Assembly (NCBI RefSeq): GCF_014194695.1
Contig: NZ_JACIAH010000012.1
Span: 115,306-179,305 of the forward strand
Direction of reading: 5' to 3'
Length of the DNA: 64,000 nt
DNA from: Rhizobium sp. BK399
GTDB lineage: Bacteria > Pseudomonadota > Alphaproteobacteria > Rhizobiales > Rhizobiaceae
Of this stretch, positions 8,500 through 17,685 are shown in pieces; within the stretch, counting starts at the first letter, position 1; each line of letters opens with the position of its first letter. Made by a program: the position numbers and the translations under genes. The notes beneath the pieces are model-generated. The model searched no databases and had not been told where the DNA came from. It was given only the letters and a program-made list of their open reading frames with translations.

Positions 8500-8890
8500 G
8501 GGTGTCTATCTCACGTCAGCACCCCGAGGATCGAGATGGCTTTAACCGCGGCTGGTGCCGCTTCAGGCGCACAATTGCAGATGTGTGGCGCCCTGTCCAT
8601 GAAGGCCCAGAAATGTACGGCAGCAGACAATGACTCGCCGCCGGCGCCGCCGTGACCGACGCCCACTGCTTCGGGTTCGAACTAGCTCTCCATCCCAAAT
8701 TGTTCTCCATCGGCCGCCGGGGAACTAACTACGGAAGGGTTCGTTCATTTGATCATCCACCCAGGGCGTCGACCGGATGGCGAGATCCCCATGCAATCAC
8801 TGGCAGTGAAGCGCCATATGTCGTAGCATCTCACGATCTACCGTTGCATTTAGTGACGATCGAGGGAGTTTTCGACATTGCTAACGCGCA
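8500..8890. other. Upstream region of the signalling operon, no gene seen
   Basis: About 390 bases between the regulator start at 8499 and the lldD remnant. It should contain the operon promoter on the minus strand. I found no EcfG-type element, and the plus-strand frames here have no support. Confidence 0.4.
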
Positions 8891-9252
8891 TTATGCCAAG
8901 CGCATAAGATGCTCGCTGGTGAACTCATCAATTGTCGAAATGCCGAGGAGCGCCATATTCCGATGAAGTTCCGCTTGGAAATCTCTGCTGCTTTCATGAT
9001 ACCGGGCAGTCCGGCAACCGTGGCCGCGTAAAGGAAGGGGCGGCCGGCAAAAACGAAGTGCGCACCGAGAGCGAGCGCTTTCATGACATCGGTACCACGT
9101 CGAAATTCACCGTCGACCATTACTGCCCGCCAACACGTTCAACGATCGCTGGGAGTGCGGCCAGAGGATATGGCACCATCGAGCTGCCGTCCGCCGTGGT
9201 TCGAGACGATCACTCCGTCGGCGCCTACCGGCGGCGCAGGAACTTGGTGTGG
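8891..9252 (-). pseudogene. lldD: FMN-dependent L-lactate dehydrogenase (LldD-like) C-terminal remnant, frameshifted
   Basis: Read on the minus strand in shifting frames, the sequence gives GADGVIVSNHGGRQLDG, then ALPAIVERVGGQ, then MVDGEFRRGTDVMKALALGA and HFVFAGRPFLYAATVAG, and finally RNMALLGISTIDEFTSEHLM and TAA. These are consecutive blocks of the alpha-hydroxy-acid dehydrogenase C-terminus, including the SNHGGRQLD catalytic/FMN region and the GRP motif. At least three frame changes separate them, one explained by a single missing T near IFQAEL. The N-terminal two thirds are absent, so the gene is dead. Confidence 0.8.
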
Positions 9253-9290
9253 TTCAATCGATGCCAATTACAGAAACCGAAATAAGCACC

Positions 9291-9309
9291 ACCACCGCGT
9301 TTCGGTGGT
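9291..9309 (-). terminator. Short hairpin downstream of the PAS gene
   Basis: ACCACCG, five bases, CGGTGGT forms a perfect 7-bp stem. It lies about 215 bases past the stop of the PAS gene on the minus strand. The T-run is better on the plus strand (TTTTCG), so orientation and function are uncertain. Confidence 0.3.
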
Positions 9310-9524
9310 TTTCGTGGGGACGCCCAAAGTTGCCTCGCCTTGCATTGAGCGACGCAGCACCCTTGGTTTGTGCTGATGGCGCTGACGCACGACTGTGAGG
9401 AACAGGTCCACAAGCGGTAGCTTTTCTCTCCCGCCACCGTACTACTACCGGCGCATCGCCAAAAGATGTTCTTGTCTTCCGAGCGACAACAATTGAGGCT
9501 TCGGCCGGGCATTGCAGCTTTGTC

Positions 9525-9929
9525 TCAGTGTGTGCTGCCTGCTGGCGCTTTCTCCGTCGCCATGACGATGCCCGCGTAGTGGACGGGATTGTCATTGCGA
9601 TCCCTGAAACAGCGACCAAATGCCGAAACATGAATGTATGAGCCATCTGCCTTGCGTGATCGATATTCTTGCACCGTCGGGTGTTCCGCAATGATGGCGT
9701 CGTTTATCTGCTTGGCCAATGTCGGTGCATCGTCCGGATGCACGCGATCAAGATAGGTCTGGACGGGCAGTCCACGTTCGGTTTCAACCGGGTCGAGACC
9801 GAAAAGCTCGGCCAGCGCGCTGTCGGCGTAGACAAGGTTGCTATTCAGATCCCAAGTGAACAACCCTGCATCCGGCATTCGCTCAGTCGAGATTTGCGTA
9901 AGAAACAGCCGCTCCGCGCGCCGTACCAT
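9525..9929 (-). CDS. Stand-alone PAS domain protein
   Basis: A 134-residue protein made almost entirely of one PAS_3-type fold. It shows DAGLFTWDLNSNLVYADSALAELFG, the RVHPDDAP motif and EYRSRKADGSYIHV with a PAC-like RNDNPVHYAGIVMA end. There is no kinase, GGDEF or DNA-binding part, so it presumably binds a ligand or a partner sensor. The frame opens at 9941, but GGGAGGAACC precedes the ATG at 9929, which is the better start. Its neighbour is the HWE kinase operon about 1.4 kb away. A functional link is speculative. Confidence 0.8.
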   Translation of the reverse strand: MVRRAERLFLTQISTERMPDAGLFTWDLNSNLVYADSALAELFGLDPVETERGLPVQTYLDRVHPDDAPTLAKQINDAIIAEHPTVQEYRSRKADGSYIHVSAFGRCFRDRNDNPVHYAGIVMATEKAPAGSTH

Positions 9930-10633
9930 GGTTCCTCCCATTCAAAAGCCTCCACCAGAATGGACCCGCACCGAGTATCCATGCAAGCTGTCTTTTGAGA
10001 GGATCGCCTACGTCCAGAGGTTTAAGGAAGGATTGATCCTCTCACAATGCTTCGCCAGGCCTACTAAAGCTCCCCTTGCCATGGAAGGCAGGTTTTGTCT
10101 GCCGACGCGGATCGCTCTGCGGCAACGACTAGCCCGAAGCTTTGCCCCGCCAAGAATCACGGTCTGACGGTGTTCGCTGGCAGGGTTCATAGTGAATGAG
10201 TAAACAAGTCATGTTCGGGAGCCTCAGATCGGCTGCCCGGCCATCTCCCGAACAGCGCACGAAGCCGAAATCACGCGGGGTAACTTTTCCTTTCTCGTCA
10301 TTGTTCAATCCTCCTCAACGCGAATATCTCAGAGCCCCTTCAGTTGCCACCCGCCGCAAGAGACAGTCCGGCGGGATCATCGCCGACCCATGTACGATAT
10401 CGTACGGGTGTTCCTGGTTGACCTCCGGTACTGCAGAGCTAGGATCAGAAAGAAGGCGACGCAGACCGCCGGAGTCATATTAAACTTATCTACGCCTTTA
10501 AAAAATGTCCGGCGCGGCACCGCACGTGCGGCTCGCGCTCCAAACTTGAAACTTTCGGTATCCTGAGCGGTTCTAGGGAAATCTAGCAAAGCAATCTGCC
10601 GCGCGTAGCCGGCACGTTCAACCGGAGTAACGA
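9930..10633. other. 700-base gap with a 14-bp palindrome
   Basis: No supported gene. A perfect palindrome GTACGATATCGTAC lies at 10392-10405 and could be an operator or chance. The last 40 bases hold the leader and ribosome site of the small gene at 10634. Confidence 0.4.
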
Positions 10634-10864
10634 ATGTCCCTCTCGAATGCCCAAGCCCTCAATCCAAATGAACTGAAGCTTGTCACCAAGGTGGTGTCGA
10701 AGTGGTGCCATAAATATCACGTGTCCCCGAATAGTGATCAGGGAAAAGCTGTCATGGCGGCAGCGATCGAACGTGTTCTGGCTGGCGAACACTCAGCAGT
10801 TATTTTAGGCGAAGCTATTCGGTCCCATATGGCGATTCGGCATTATCAGCAACCGTGGGAATGA
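10634..10864 (+). CDS. Small conserved-looking hypothetical protein
   Basis: A 76-residue protein of mixed helical character (NPNELKLVTKVVSKWCHKYHV ... AAAIERVLAGEHSAVILGEAIR) with no signal peptide or membrane segment. A CGGAGTAACGA ribosome site precedes the ATG. The composition is that of a real soluble protein and short proteins of this kind are common in rhizobia, but I cannot name a domain. It stands alone. Confidence 0.7.
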   Translation: MSLSNAQALNPNELKLVTKVVSKWCHKYHVSPNSDQGKAVMAAAIERVLAGEHSAVILGEAIRSHMAIRHYQQPWE

Positions 10865-11884
10865 CCACGGTCGGTTGAGTTCCGCGCATCCAACGCGTAC
10901 TGAGGCTAGACGTCGACGTAACAGCCCCGCCGCTCATCGGTGGCGTAAACGTCGCAGGCCGCTAAGGTGCACATCGCGGCCGGACGATGCGTCGACGTTG
11001 TGACCAAAACCTACGTAGGCTGCCATCGACTTTGTCGCGCATTAACCAAGAAAGCCGGTAAAAACAGTCAGGCATGTGACGGTATGTTTGTCTTGTCCGT
11101 GGCCAGGTCGTTCAGGATCGGCGCAGGGCCAGGCCGCCAAGACGCCTCTTGTGCTCAGTCCACGCCGCGTTGCGACCGCGTCGGTGTTTCTCCTCCACCT
11201 GGCGCCCTCTTCCCCTCAACATCGTGGAAACCGCCGCCGACGCAGCGGACGCAGATCGGCTCCCTGGAGCGACAGCAGGGGGCGTTCGACTTGGTCCTTC
11301 GGACCTATGAGGGGGACTTCACGCTGCGCCAACCGGAATGCCTCGACTCATCACGCACCGCAAGCGCCAAGACGTCGACGAAGTCTTAGAGCTCCTGAAG
11401 GACATTGATCGTCGTGACTTCGTCTTGCACACATTGCGCGAGGCACTTCGGCCGATCACGACGGCGGAATGTGCCTGTGCCTGTGCCTTCGTCCGTGAGA
11501 CCGGACTTCAGGAAGATGACGCCAGGCTCGAGCAGACCGGAAGCCGGTTCTCACTCGACTATCTCCCCAAGGCAAATCGCGTCCGACGCGCTGGGACGGT
11601 CATCGCCATTTTTGGAAGTGGCGGCGTAGCAGCCTCTTGTCGGCATCTACGCTTTTCAACCACCATGGCGTCAGCTCACGGGAGATGGTGACGATGACGC
11701 AGTGGATCAGCCGGGTGGAGGATATGTTGCCGAAAACCGTGGCATCGTAACCCTCGCTCGCCAGCATCATCAAACGGATGGCCGCAAGAGGCGTCTCCAT
11801 GTCGTCGATAGCATCCTGCTGTGCCTTGATGAGTCACAGATCGAGGAAGTCCTCGCGACGGCAGGCGGACGACACTGGACGTCG
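10865..11884. other. About 1 kb of apparently decayed sequence
   Basis: Several frames open on both strands (for example 11338-11691 plus, 11600-11800 minus), but none has a ribosome site or a family I recognise. The segment adjoins the transposase remnant at 11885-12290 and may be further debris of that insertion. I cannot assign it. Confidence 0.4.
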
Positions 11885-12290
11885 CGACTTCGACCGTCCT
11901 CCGAGACGAGGTCGGGTGGATGTCGTCCCTGCCAAGAGCCGCACAGGTTCCTTGATGTCTTCCGGGACATCGCGAAGTGGATCATTCCCCAGAGCGGCAT
12001 GCCGTTGTCGACATGCCGGTTGTTCTCGCGACAGGCGATCTCGGCGCCGTACCAGTCGAGGTGCGCACCGAGAAGCGGTGATGGATGCCGACCTAGGCCC
12101 GTTGGATGCAGTTGAAGAAGCTCTCGACATGGTTCTGGTACTCCTTGCTGTGGTTGACCCGAAAGAGTTCCTGGAGGCCGGCCATGGATGCGCGATCCAT
12201 TTTCCCACGTGCTTCTTGACGAACTGAATTTTGTCGGCAACTTGATCCGGGGATGTTTCCCGCGATCCGCGTCGGTGGCAGCCTACACCC
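11885..12290 (-). pseudogene. IS1595-type transposase remnant (C-terminal part)
   Basis: On the minus strand the pieces FRVNHSKEYQNHVESFFNCI, QRA-stop-VGIHHRFSVR, then HLDWYGAEIACRENNRHVDN and finally FAMSRKTSRNLCGSWQG follow one another across frame changes. This order and the motifs (EYxNxxESFF, a G.HH segment, W/CRE.NRRVDNG) match the C-terminal catalytic end of IS1595-family transposases. An in-frame amber stop and at least two frameshifts make it inactive. The N-terminus is missing at the boundary with the DUF4142 gene. No terminal inverted repeats could be recognised. Confidence 0.7.
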
Positions 12291-12358
12291 CCGCGCCAAC
12301 TCTGGTCACTTGTGAACCAGCCGCGCCCTGCTGCTGGCTCGCCAAGGCGCGATCTGGT

Positions 12359-12889
12359 CTATTTGTTGAGAGCCTTCGCCATTTGCAGGTGGTGTTCTAA
12401 TGCCGGGCGCGTTTTTGCTGCCCAGGCCTTGAGATCGGCGTTGTCCCCTTCATCACCGTACCGCTTGAACAGGTCTACGGCCATTTCATGGGCTTCCTCC
12501 TGATCGGCATGATATTGTTTCACAAAGTCATCACCATTCAGCTTCTGGAGCTTATCGAGCATGCTATGTTGTGATTTGCTCATATCGGTGGGGAGCGTTG
12601 CCTTCACCTTGCCCCCGCTCACGAGTGCCTTGAGCTCCTCAGAGGTCCTTTGATGATCAGTGACCATCTGTTGAGCAAAGGTCTTCGTGGCATTGTCTGC
12701 GCGTTCCAGAGCAAGTTTGCTGGAGGCAATTTCGAACATATCGCTCGCGGCGGCCTCTGTGACGAAGTCCTCAGTCTTTGGGGCTACACCGATCAGGGAG
12801 TTCATGCCGGTTTTTTCCGCCGCGGACTGGCCAAAGGCGGAAGATGCGAGCGCGATGGCGAATCCGCTGGCGATGAGAAGGTGTTTCAT
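12359..12889 (-). CDS. DUF4142-family periplasmic protein
   Basis: A 176-residue exported protein. A signal peptide (MKHLLIASGFAIALASSAFG) precedes a helical DUF4142 domain: TEAAASDMFEIASSKLALE, then FAQQMVTDHQRTSEELK and FVKQYHADQEEAHEMAVDLF. The family has a ferritin-like four-helix look and is often stress-induced in rhizobia; its biochemical role is unknown. A longer frame reaches 13117, but AGGAGGACGAC before the ATG at 12889 fixes the start. An EcfG-type promoter (12924-12948) lies upstream, placing the gene in the stress regulon. Confidence 0.88.
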   Translation of the reverse strand: MKHLLIASGFAIALASSAFGQSAAEKTGMNSLIGVAPKTEDFVTEAAASDMFEIASSKLALERADNATKTFAQQMVTDHQRTSEELKALVSGGKVKATLPTDMSKSQHSMLDKLQKLNGDDFVKQYHADQEEAHEMAVDLFKRYGDEGDNADLKAWAAKTRPALEHHLQMAKALNK

Positions 12890-12923
12890 GTCGTCCTCCT
12901 GGACAGTTGAGAAGAAATTCTCA

Positions 12924-12948
12924 AACCCAATCAGGATGGGAATGTTCC
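12924..12948 (-). promoter_or_regulatory. EcfG-type promoter of the DUF4142 gene
   Basis: On the minus strand GGAAC, 16 bases, GGTT. The -10 tetrad ends 34 bases before the ATG at 12889, the same spacing seen at the other sites of this window. Confidence 0.6.
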
Positions 12949-13031
12949 AGAACAGCCGATAGCGCAAGAATGATGCGAAACGCCTTTGTAACCAAGACAA
13001 AGACCTTCGCCCGACTAGACCCAGTCCTTTT

Positions 13032-13862
13032 TCAGGTCGGATCTGCCCCCATGACCAGGCCTTCGATATCATGCTTTTGAATGATCGGTTGCAAGTCATC
13101 CACGACACGGCAAACAAGATGGTCTCGGGCGATGGGGGGAAGTGTGTCGTACCACTCGCGCGTGACCATCATGTCATGAAGTTCCGCGTGGCCGGCACCG
13201 GGCGCATCGACACCGAGTACCATGACGGGACGAGCGATCGGAGACCCATGCTCCGTGCCTCGATGGACCGTTAGTGCGGATCTGCAGGAAATGTCACCGC
13301 GGTTGGGATACTTGCGGGTCGCGCGCTCCTGAAATCTTGCCCACTCGGATTTGTCCGGAAACATTTCATGTTTCCATTCTCTACCGTCATCATACTGCGT
13401 ACCGGGAGCTATTTCGAATGGCCCCATATCTTCCGTCACATCGACACCGGTGAGATTGAAGGCAAGTGAAGTAATTTTCCGATCGCGATACGTATCAATA
13501 GGCGACGGAAAATCACGATGCCACGGCTGATACTTGGCGCCCTGGAATGGGACGTCGAGCCCAATCTCGACGATTTGGTAGTCTTGACCGAGCACAGCGG
13601 TACACATGCCAACAAGCCAGGGATGCGTGACAAGGTCAACAAAACCTCGGAAGTTCTGGGGATGGATCTCGACATACCATCTTCTGGGGCCCCGACCGAC
13701 CGCGCCGCCGGGTCTCTGGATTGCCTCCCAGAAAGCCGTCATCATGTCCTCGCGCATGTCGTCGGCCCAGTCGCGGCTGAACGCGCCTTTCAGCCCGGTA
13801 ATTCCGTCGTTGCGCAGGTCGGCAATGTTGGATTCCAAGTCGAAATGGTCGTCACCTGCCAT
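13032..13862 (-). CDS. Phytanoyl-CoA dioxygenase (PhyH)-family Fe(II)/2-oxoglutarate oxygenase
   Basis: A 276-residue non-haem iron oxygenase. From the chosen start, the metal triad is H115-x-D117 (PWHRDF) and H200 (TVHRGTEHGSP), and R211 is a likely 2-oxoglutarate anchor. The core cupin strand region includes MGPFEIAPGTQ. The family hydroxylates small molecules such as ectoine or fatty acyl derivatives; the substrate cannot be read from the sequence. The frame is open to 13919, but AAGGAGGAGGAATTCCG points to the ATG at 13862. It stands alone, with an inverted repeat just upstream. Confidence 0.87.
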   Translation of the reverse strand: MAGDDHFDLESNIADLRNDGITGLKGAFSRDWADDMREDMMTAFWEAIQRPGGAVGRGPRRWYVEIHPQNFRGFVDLVTHPWLVGMCTAVLGQDYQIVEIGLDVPFQGAKYQPWHRDFPSPIDTYRDRKITSLAFNLTGVDVTEDMGPFEIAPGTQYDDGREWKHEMFPDKSEWARFQERATRKYPNRGDISCRSALTVHRGTEHGSPIARPVMVLGVDAPGAGHAELHDMMVTREWYDTLPPIARDHLVCRVVDDLQPIIQKHDIEGLVMGADPT

Positions 13863-13902
13863 CGGAATTCCTCCTCCTTGTCCAAGTGGGAGAGTAAGAT
13901 TA

Positions 13903-13933
13903 CTAATAATTTCTATCAACCGTATATTATTAG
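13903..13933. repeat. Inverted repeat upstream of the PhyH-family gene
   Basis: CTAATAAT (13903-13910) and ATTATTAG (13926-13933) form a perfect 8-bp inverted repeat with a 15-base AT-rich spacer. It lies 41 bases before the ATG at 13862, in the expected promoter region, so a repressor or activator site is possible. The stretch 13863-14185 otherwise holds no supported gene. Confidence 0.4.
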
Positions 13934-14185
13934 GGCACGATGAAGCAACGCAAGGTAACGACCTTGCGACGAGTTACAATGGCAGATGTGCACGGGCAGC
14001 GACCTGTTCCCAGCCGACCGGATTGGGGCGAAGACGGTCACGAACGGATCGCAACCCTCACCGGCGAAAAGCTCAGGGATGTCACGACTGATCGCCTGCG
14101 ATTCAGCGTCGTGGCGCTTCACGTCGCGGCGGAGTAATCCCAGCTGAAATGGATGACGTTGCAATCAATCGTGACAAGCAATCTG

Positions 14186-15049
14186 TTAGATCATGATCTC
14201 ACCGCCGGTCACCGGAACAACAGCGCCTGTCATGTAGCTACCAAGATCGGAGGCAAGGAGAACATACGCGCCCGCCAATTCAGCTGGCTGGCCGGCGCGC
14301 TTTAAAAGCGTCTGCTCACCAAACTTCGAAGCCTTTTCGACGGGCATCGTCGAAGGAATGAGTGGCGTCCAGATGGGGCCCGGTGCGACCGCATTCACTC
14401 GAATGCCTTTCTCGGCGACCATTTCCGCGAGCGCTGCGGTGAAGTTCGAAATGGCGCCCTTCGTGGAGGCATAGGCGAGAAGCTGGGAAGAGGGTTGTCT
14501 GGATTGAATTGATGTCGTGTTTATGATGGCGCTCCCCTTCCTCATGTGTGGGATCGCGGCTTTCGACAAAAAGAAGGGAGCGTAGATATTGGTCCTGAAC
14601 GTTTCGTCCCACTCCTCTTCCCTAATATCGGCAATGTCGGCGTATGTCCGCTGGAAAGCTGCGTTGTTGACCAGTATGTCGATCCGTCCTAATTCACCAA
14701 CCGTACGGCTGACAAGCTCCTGGCAATGAGCCTCCGACTTGATGTCGCCTGCCATCAGGACGGCCTTGCGGCCCGCGTCTCTGACCCATCTCTCAGTGTC
14801 TCGAGCGTCATCATCTTCGCTCAGATAGGAGATCACCACGTCTGCTCCTTCGCGCGCAAATGCGATTGCCACAGCTTTCCCGATCCCGGAATCTGCGCCC
14901 GTGATGAGCGCAACCTTCCCTTCAAGCCTGCCAGTTCCTCTGTAGTCGTGCTCACCATGATCCGGAGGCGGTTGCATGTCGGCTGTTCTGCCTGGCGGCT
15001 TCTGCTGTTGCTTGGGAAATGGTGGTAGCGGTCTACGGGCGTGAGTCAT
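14186..15049 (-). CDS. SDR-family oxidoreductase (YghA-like)
   Basis: A 287-residue NAD(P)-dependent short-chain dehydrogenase. After a Pro-rich N-terminal tail comes the Rossmann motif TGADSGIGKAVA, the NNAA motif (ILVNNAAFQ), the catalytic Ser region TTSIQS, and YASTKGA with the catalytic Tyr and Lys. PGPIWTPL and the terminal TGGEIMI complete the fold. The substrate is unknown. The long frame to 15313 is rejected because GAGGATATCGAA precedes the ATG at 15049. An EcfG-type promoter lies 31 bases upstream. Homologues of this type are commonly stress-induced. Confidence 0.93.
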   Translation of the reverse strand: MTHARRPLPPFPKQQQKPPGRTADMQPPPDHGEHDYRGTGRLEGKVALITGADSGIGKAVAIAFAREGADVVISYLSEDDDARDTERWVRDAGRKAVLMAGDIKSEAHCQELVSRTVGELGRIDILVNNAAFQRTYADIADIREEEWDETFRTNIYAPFFLSKAAIPHMRKGSAIINTTSIQSRQPSSQLLAYASTKGAISNFTAALAEMVAEKGIRVNAVAPGPIWTPLIPSTMPVEKASKFGEQTLLKRAGQPAELAGAYVLLASDLGSYMTGAVVPVTGGEIMI

Positions 15050-15080
15050 TTCGATATCCTCGTTGAATACTCTGGCGATT

Positions 15081-15105
15081 AACCGCCATAAAGGGGAACA
15101 GTTCC
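15081..15105 (-). promoter_or_regulatory. EcfG-type promoter of the SDR gene
   Basis: On the minus strand GGAAC, 16 bases, GGTT, ending 31 bases before the ATG at 15049. It is paired with a divergent site for the gene at 15252. Confidence 0.62.
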
Positions 15106-15193
15106 CTTCTCGTGTGCGGACCTCGCAACCTGGCGCGGGATAGCATCTCGCCTCTAATGTTGTCCAAGGCAGCGCCAACTGGCCCGCGCGTCC

Positions 15194-15218
15194 GGAACCT
15201 TCTTCGCCGGGAAAGGTT
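15194..15218 (+). promoter_or_regulatory. EcfG-type promoter of the gene at 15252
   Basis: GGAAC, 16 bases, GGTT on the plus strand. The tetrad ends 33 bases before the ATG at 15252, and it is divergent to the SDR promoter. Confidence 0.62.
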
Positions 15219-15251
15219 TTCAAAGTCTCAATTCGAACGGATCCGTGACCG

Positions 15252-15497
15252 ATGTCCAGCGACAACATATTGACCGCTTCCATTGACGATTTTGCCAGCA
15301 GGCTTGCAGCCATGATTGATGACGAGCTGTACCAGACTATGGAGCGTCTCGAGGCACTGAGCGAGGCGCCAAAGCGCGGCGATGTCGACGAAATTCTTGC
15401 GAGGATAGCGTTGACCGAAACCGAGATAGAACGACGTCACCCCGGACAACTCATGCGGCCATACCTGGATTGGAAGGAAAGTAAACTCGGTCCGTAA
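15252..15497 (+). CDS. Small helical hypothetical protein
   Basis: An 81-residue acidic, probably all-helical cytoplasmic protein (FASRLAAMIDDELYQTMERLE ... DEILARIALTETEIERR). I do not recognise a domain. The ribosome site is weak. Support comes from coding-like composition and from an EcfG-type promoter at the standard distance. The next gene downstream is CsbD, with its own promoter between, so both are probably induced together by stress. Confidence 0.72.
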   Translation: MSSDNILTASIDDFASRLAAMIDDELYQTMERLEALSEAPKRGDVDEILARIALTETEIERRHPGQLMRPYLDWKESKLGP

Positions 15498-15525
15498 ACG
15501 CCAGCGGCCCGACCTTCTTTTAGAG

Positions 15526-15550
15526 GGAACTGTCTGGCTGCTTGGTCGTT
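15526..15550 (+). promoter_or_regulatory. EcfG-type promoter of the CsbD gene (full consensus)
   Basis: GGAAC, exactly 16 bases, CGTT. The tetrad ends 32 bases before the ATG at 15583. This is one of the two best matches to the alphaproteobacterial EcfG consensus in the window. Confidence 0.75.
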
Positions 15551-15582
15551 TGTCTCGCAGTCCCAACCCGATGGAGAAAAGA

Positions 15583-15786
15583 ATGGATTGGAACCGCATA
15601 GAAGGAAACTGGAAGCAGGCCAAAGGCAAAGTCAAGGAGCAGTGGGGAAAGCTCACGGATGACGACCTTGACCAAATTGCTGGCAAGCGCGACCAACTCG
15701 AAGGAAAAATCCAGGAGCGCTACGGGCTTGAACGTGACCGCGCCCGGCAGGATATCGATGATTGGTATGGCAGGCAAACCTGGTGA
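15583..15786 (+). CDS. CsbD-family stress protein
   Basis: A 67-residue hydrophilic protein of the CsbD family, known as a general-stress protein of unknown mechanism. The signature is complete: MDWNRIEGNWKQAKGKVKEQWG, LTDDDLDQIAGKRDQLEGKI and a C-terminal WYGRQTW. Two further in-frame ATGs lie upstream (15550, 15571). GGAGAAAAGA directly before 15583 decides the start. A full-consensus EcfG promoter precedes it and a strong hairpin follows it, so it forms a single-gene transcription unit. Confidence 0.93.
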   Translation: MDWNRIEGNWKQAKGKVKEQWGKLTDDDLDQIAGKRDQLEGKIQERYGLERDRARQDIDDWYGRQTW

Positions 15787-15796
15787 TAAATCAATC

Positions 15797-15824
15797 GACG
15801 GCCCGGACCCCAGTCCGGGCCGTC
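15797..15824 (+). terminator. Strong hairpin after CsbD
   Basis: GACGGCCCGGAC, four bases (CCCA), GTCCGGGCCGTC: a perfect 12-bp GC-rich stem beginning 10 bases after the stop codon. No T-run follows, so it may slow RNA polymerase or protect the transcript end rather than act as a textbook terminator. Confidence 0.65.
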
Positions 15825-15865
15825 ATGCATAGAGACGGCGCCCCCGTTGATATTCCATTACTGTC

Positions 15866-16099
15866 TCAATCCGTCTTGAGAAGGATCAGAACGTGATCGC
15901 CATCGACGTGTGTGACGACGTCGCCGTCCTCGGTGACAAACCGCGTGTCGCCGTAGTGCTCGAAGTCCGGCAGGAACTTCTGCGCCGAGCGCATTTGTTC
16001 GATGGCGATACGCAAATTTTCTGCCCGGATCCTATGGGGCAAGCGTTGGAAAATGGACACCGGCTGATCTCCTGAGGCAATCCAGAAATAATTAAGCAT
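15866..16099 (-). CDS. Small hypothetical protein
   Basis: A 77-residue protein with basic helices (QRLPHRIRAENLRIAIEQMRSAQKFL) and a beta-like acidic C-terminus (TEDGDVVTHVDGDHVLILLKTD). No family recognised. The ribosome site at 16099 is poor, so the true start may be internal. The regular C-terminal pattern speaks for a genuine protein. It converges on the CsbD unit. Confidence 0.5.
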   Translation of the reverse strand: MLNYFWIASGDQPVSIFQRLPHRIRAENLRIAIEQMRSAQKFLPDFEHYGDTRFVTEDGDVVTHVDGDHVLILLKTD

Positions 16100-16376
16100 G
16101 CCCGCTCGGTTGCAATCCCTTCAATGTGAGTAAACAGGGCTAACCCGGAGAACCTTTGGGCGTAACCACCCGACGGTTCGCTCCCGTGTCACTCGAAATG
16201 CGTAGGTGATGCATCGCTCATAAGAGCCCGAGCGCGCGGTTGCCTGACGATTGAGTCGTGAGGAGAGAGGCCCTGCCTGGCTGCATCGCTCTACCTTCGT
16301 GCATTGCTCGCTGCATCCCGGATGCATCCTTCCGGCGCCAGCTGCGTTATTGGGAGGATCGGCGGAGTGAAACATC

Positions 16377-17462
16377 ATGAGACAACCAATCCTCAGCAAA
16401 TCGGGCAACTCGATAACGGCAAGCCTGTTTGCGTTGGCAGCCGGAGCTGTGTTGTTGAAAGCCTTCGCGGAACGCAAGGAACCGGAACCTCCAAGTACAC
16501 CGCATGACGATCCGACCGATGTGCGGGGGCGCAAGGCTGAGGTTCCCGAAGACATCCCCAGAAAGGGATTGCGTGACGTATTCTGGCGAGTTGTGGGCAA
16601 GATCTCGAGCCATCGCATCACCCTCATCGCCGCAGGTGTGTCGTTTTATCTGCTACTCGCCATTTTCCCGGCGCTTGGCGCCGTCGTCTCACTTTACGGG
16701 CTCGCTGCCGATCCTATCACGATATCCGACCACCTGAGAGAGCTTTCGTGGGTACTTCCGCCTGGAGCTTTTGATCTCATAGCTGAGCAAATCAAGAGTA
16801 TCGTACAGCGCGGAACAAGCACGCTGGGCATAGCATTCTTTGTGAGCTTGGCCATCGCATTGTGGAGCACCCATAACGGAACACTTGCGGTGTTTGACGC
16901 CATGAACGTGGCGTACGAAGAGAACGAAAAGCGCGGGTTCGTCAGGCTGAATCTCGTCGCCCTTTGCTTCACTTTGTGCGCCGTCGTTGCGGCGCTGCTC
17001 ATGATTTTTCTGGTTGCCATCATGCCCCTTGCTTTATCCTTCATGTGGATTGATGCATTTAAGGAACAGATTGTCCTGTTGATGCGTTGGCCCGTACTCT
17101 TGCTTCTTGTCATCGCCGCATCGACAGCAATCTATAGGTTTGGTCCAAGCCGCGCGCCAGCCCGCGTGAGATGGATGACATGGGGAGCCGGCTTTACAGC
17201 GATCGGCTGGTTTATCATGTCCGCTGCCTTTGCCTTCTATCTGAACCACTTTGCCAACTACAGTGCGACCTATGGCACGTTGGGAGCTTTGATAGGCTTT
17301 CTCATGTGGATGTGGTTGTCAGTCGTGATCCTGATTCTCGGCGCGGCATTAAACGCGGAGCTCGAGCACCAGACGGAAATTGACACCACGACGGGACGAC
17401 CATTGCCTATGGGCGCGCGCGGAGCTTATGTCGCCGACACTGTCGGTGAAGTGCAAGACTGA
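16377..17462 (+). CDS. yihY: YihY/BrkB-family inner-membrane protein
   Basis: A 361-residue membrane protein of the YihY/virulence factor BrkB family, once misnamed ribonuclease BN. After about 85 cytoplasmic residues come six predicted helices. The family pattern is clear: ITLIAAGVSFYLLLAIFPALGA, the long amphipathic loop with GTSTLGIAFFVSLAIALWS, and the GTLGALIGFLMWMWLS helix near the end. The function is unknown; transport or envelope roles are proposed. GGAG before TGAAACATC supports the ATG. It leads into the SyrB-like genes on the same strand after 223 bases. Confidence 0.92.
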   Translation: MRQPILSKSGNSITASLFALAAGAVLLKAFAERKEPEPPSTPHDDPTDVRGRKAEVPEDIPRKGLRDVFWRVVGKISSHRITLIAAGVSFYLLLAIFPALGAVVSLYGLAADPITISDHLRELSWVLPPGAFDLIAEQIKSIVQRGTSTLGIAFFVSLAIALWSTHNGTLAVFDAMNVAYEENEKRGFVRLNLVALCFTLCAVVAALLMIFLVAIMPLALSFMWIDAFKEQIVLLMRWPVLLLLVIAASTAIYRFGPSRAPARVRWMTWGAGFTAIGWFIMSAAFAFYLNHFANYSATYGTLGALIGFLMWMWLSVVILILGAALNAELEHQTEIDTTTGRPLPMGARGAYVADTVGEVQD

Positions 17463-17685
17463 TCAGTTTGAGTTGCGTGGCTCGAAAACCAACAAACATT
17501 TCCGAACCAACATGTCACACGGGGGTAGTTCACCGAGCTGGCAAGTGGCCTTTATCTGGCGCGATGGGCTTTTTTTGCACCATCATCTGCTAGGCGTATC
17601 AAACCCGCAATCCAGCGATGGTCGAGAGGTTGACTCCGTGTGCCGCTCGGTCGAAAAGACTTGTGGCTATAGAGGGAGATAACTG

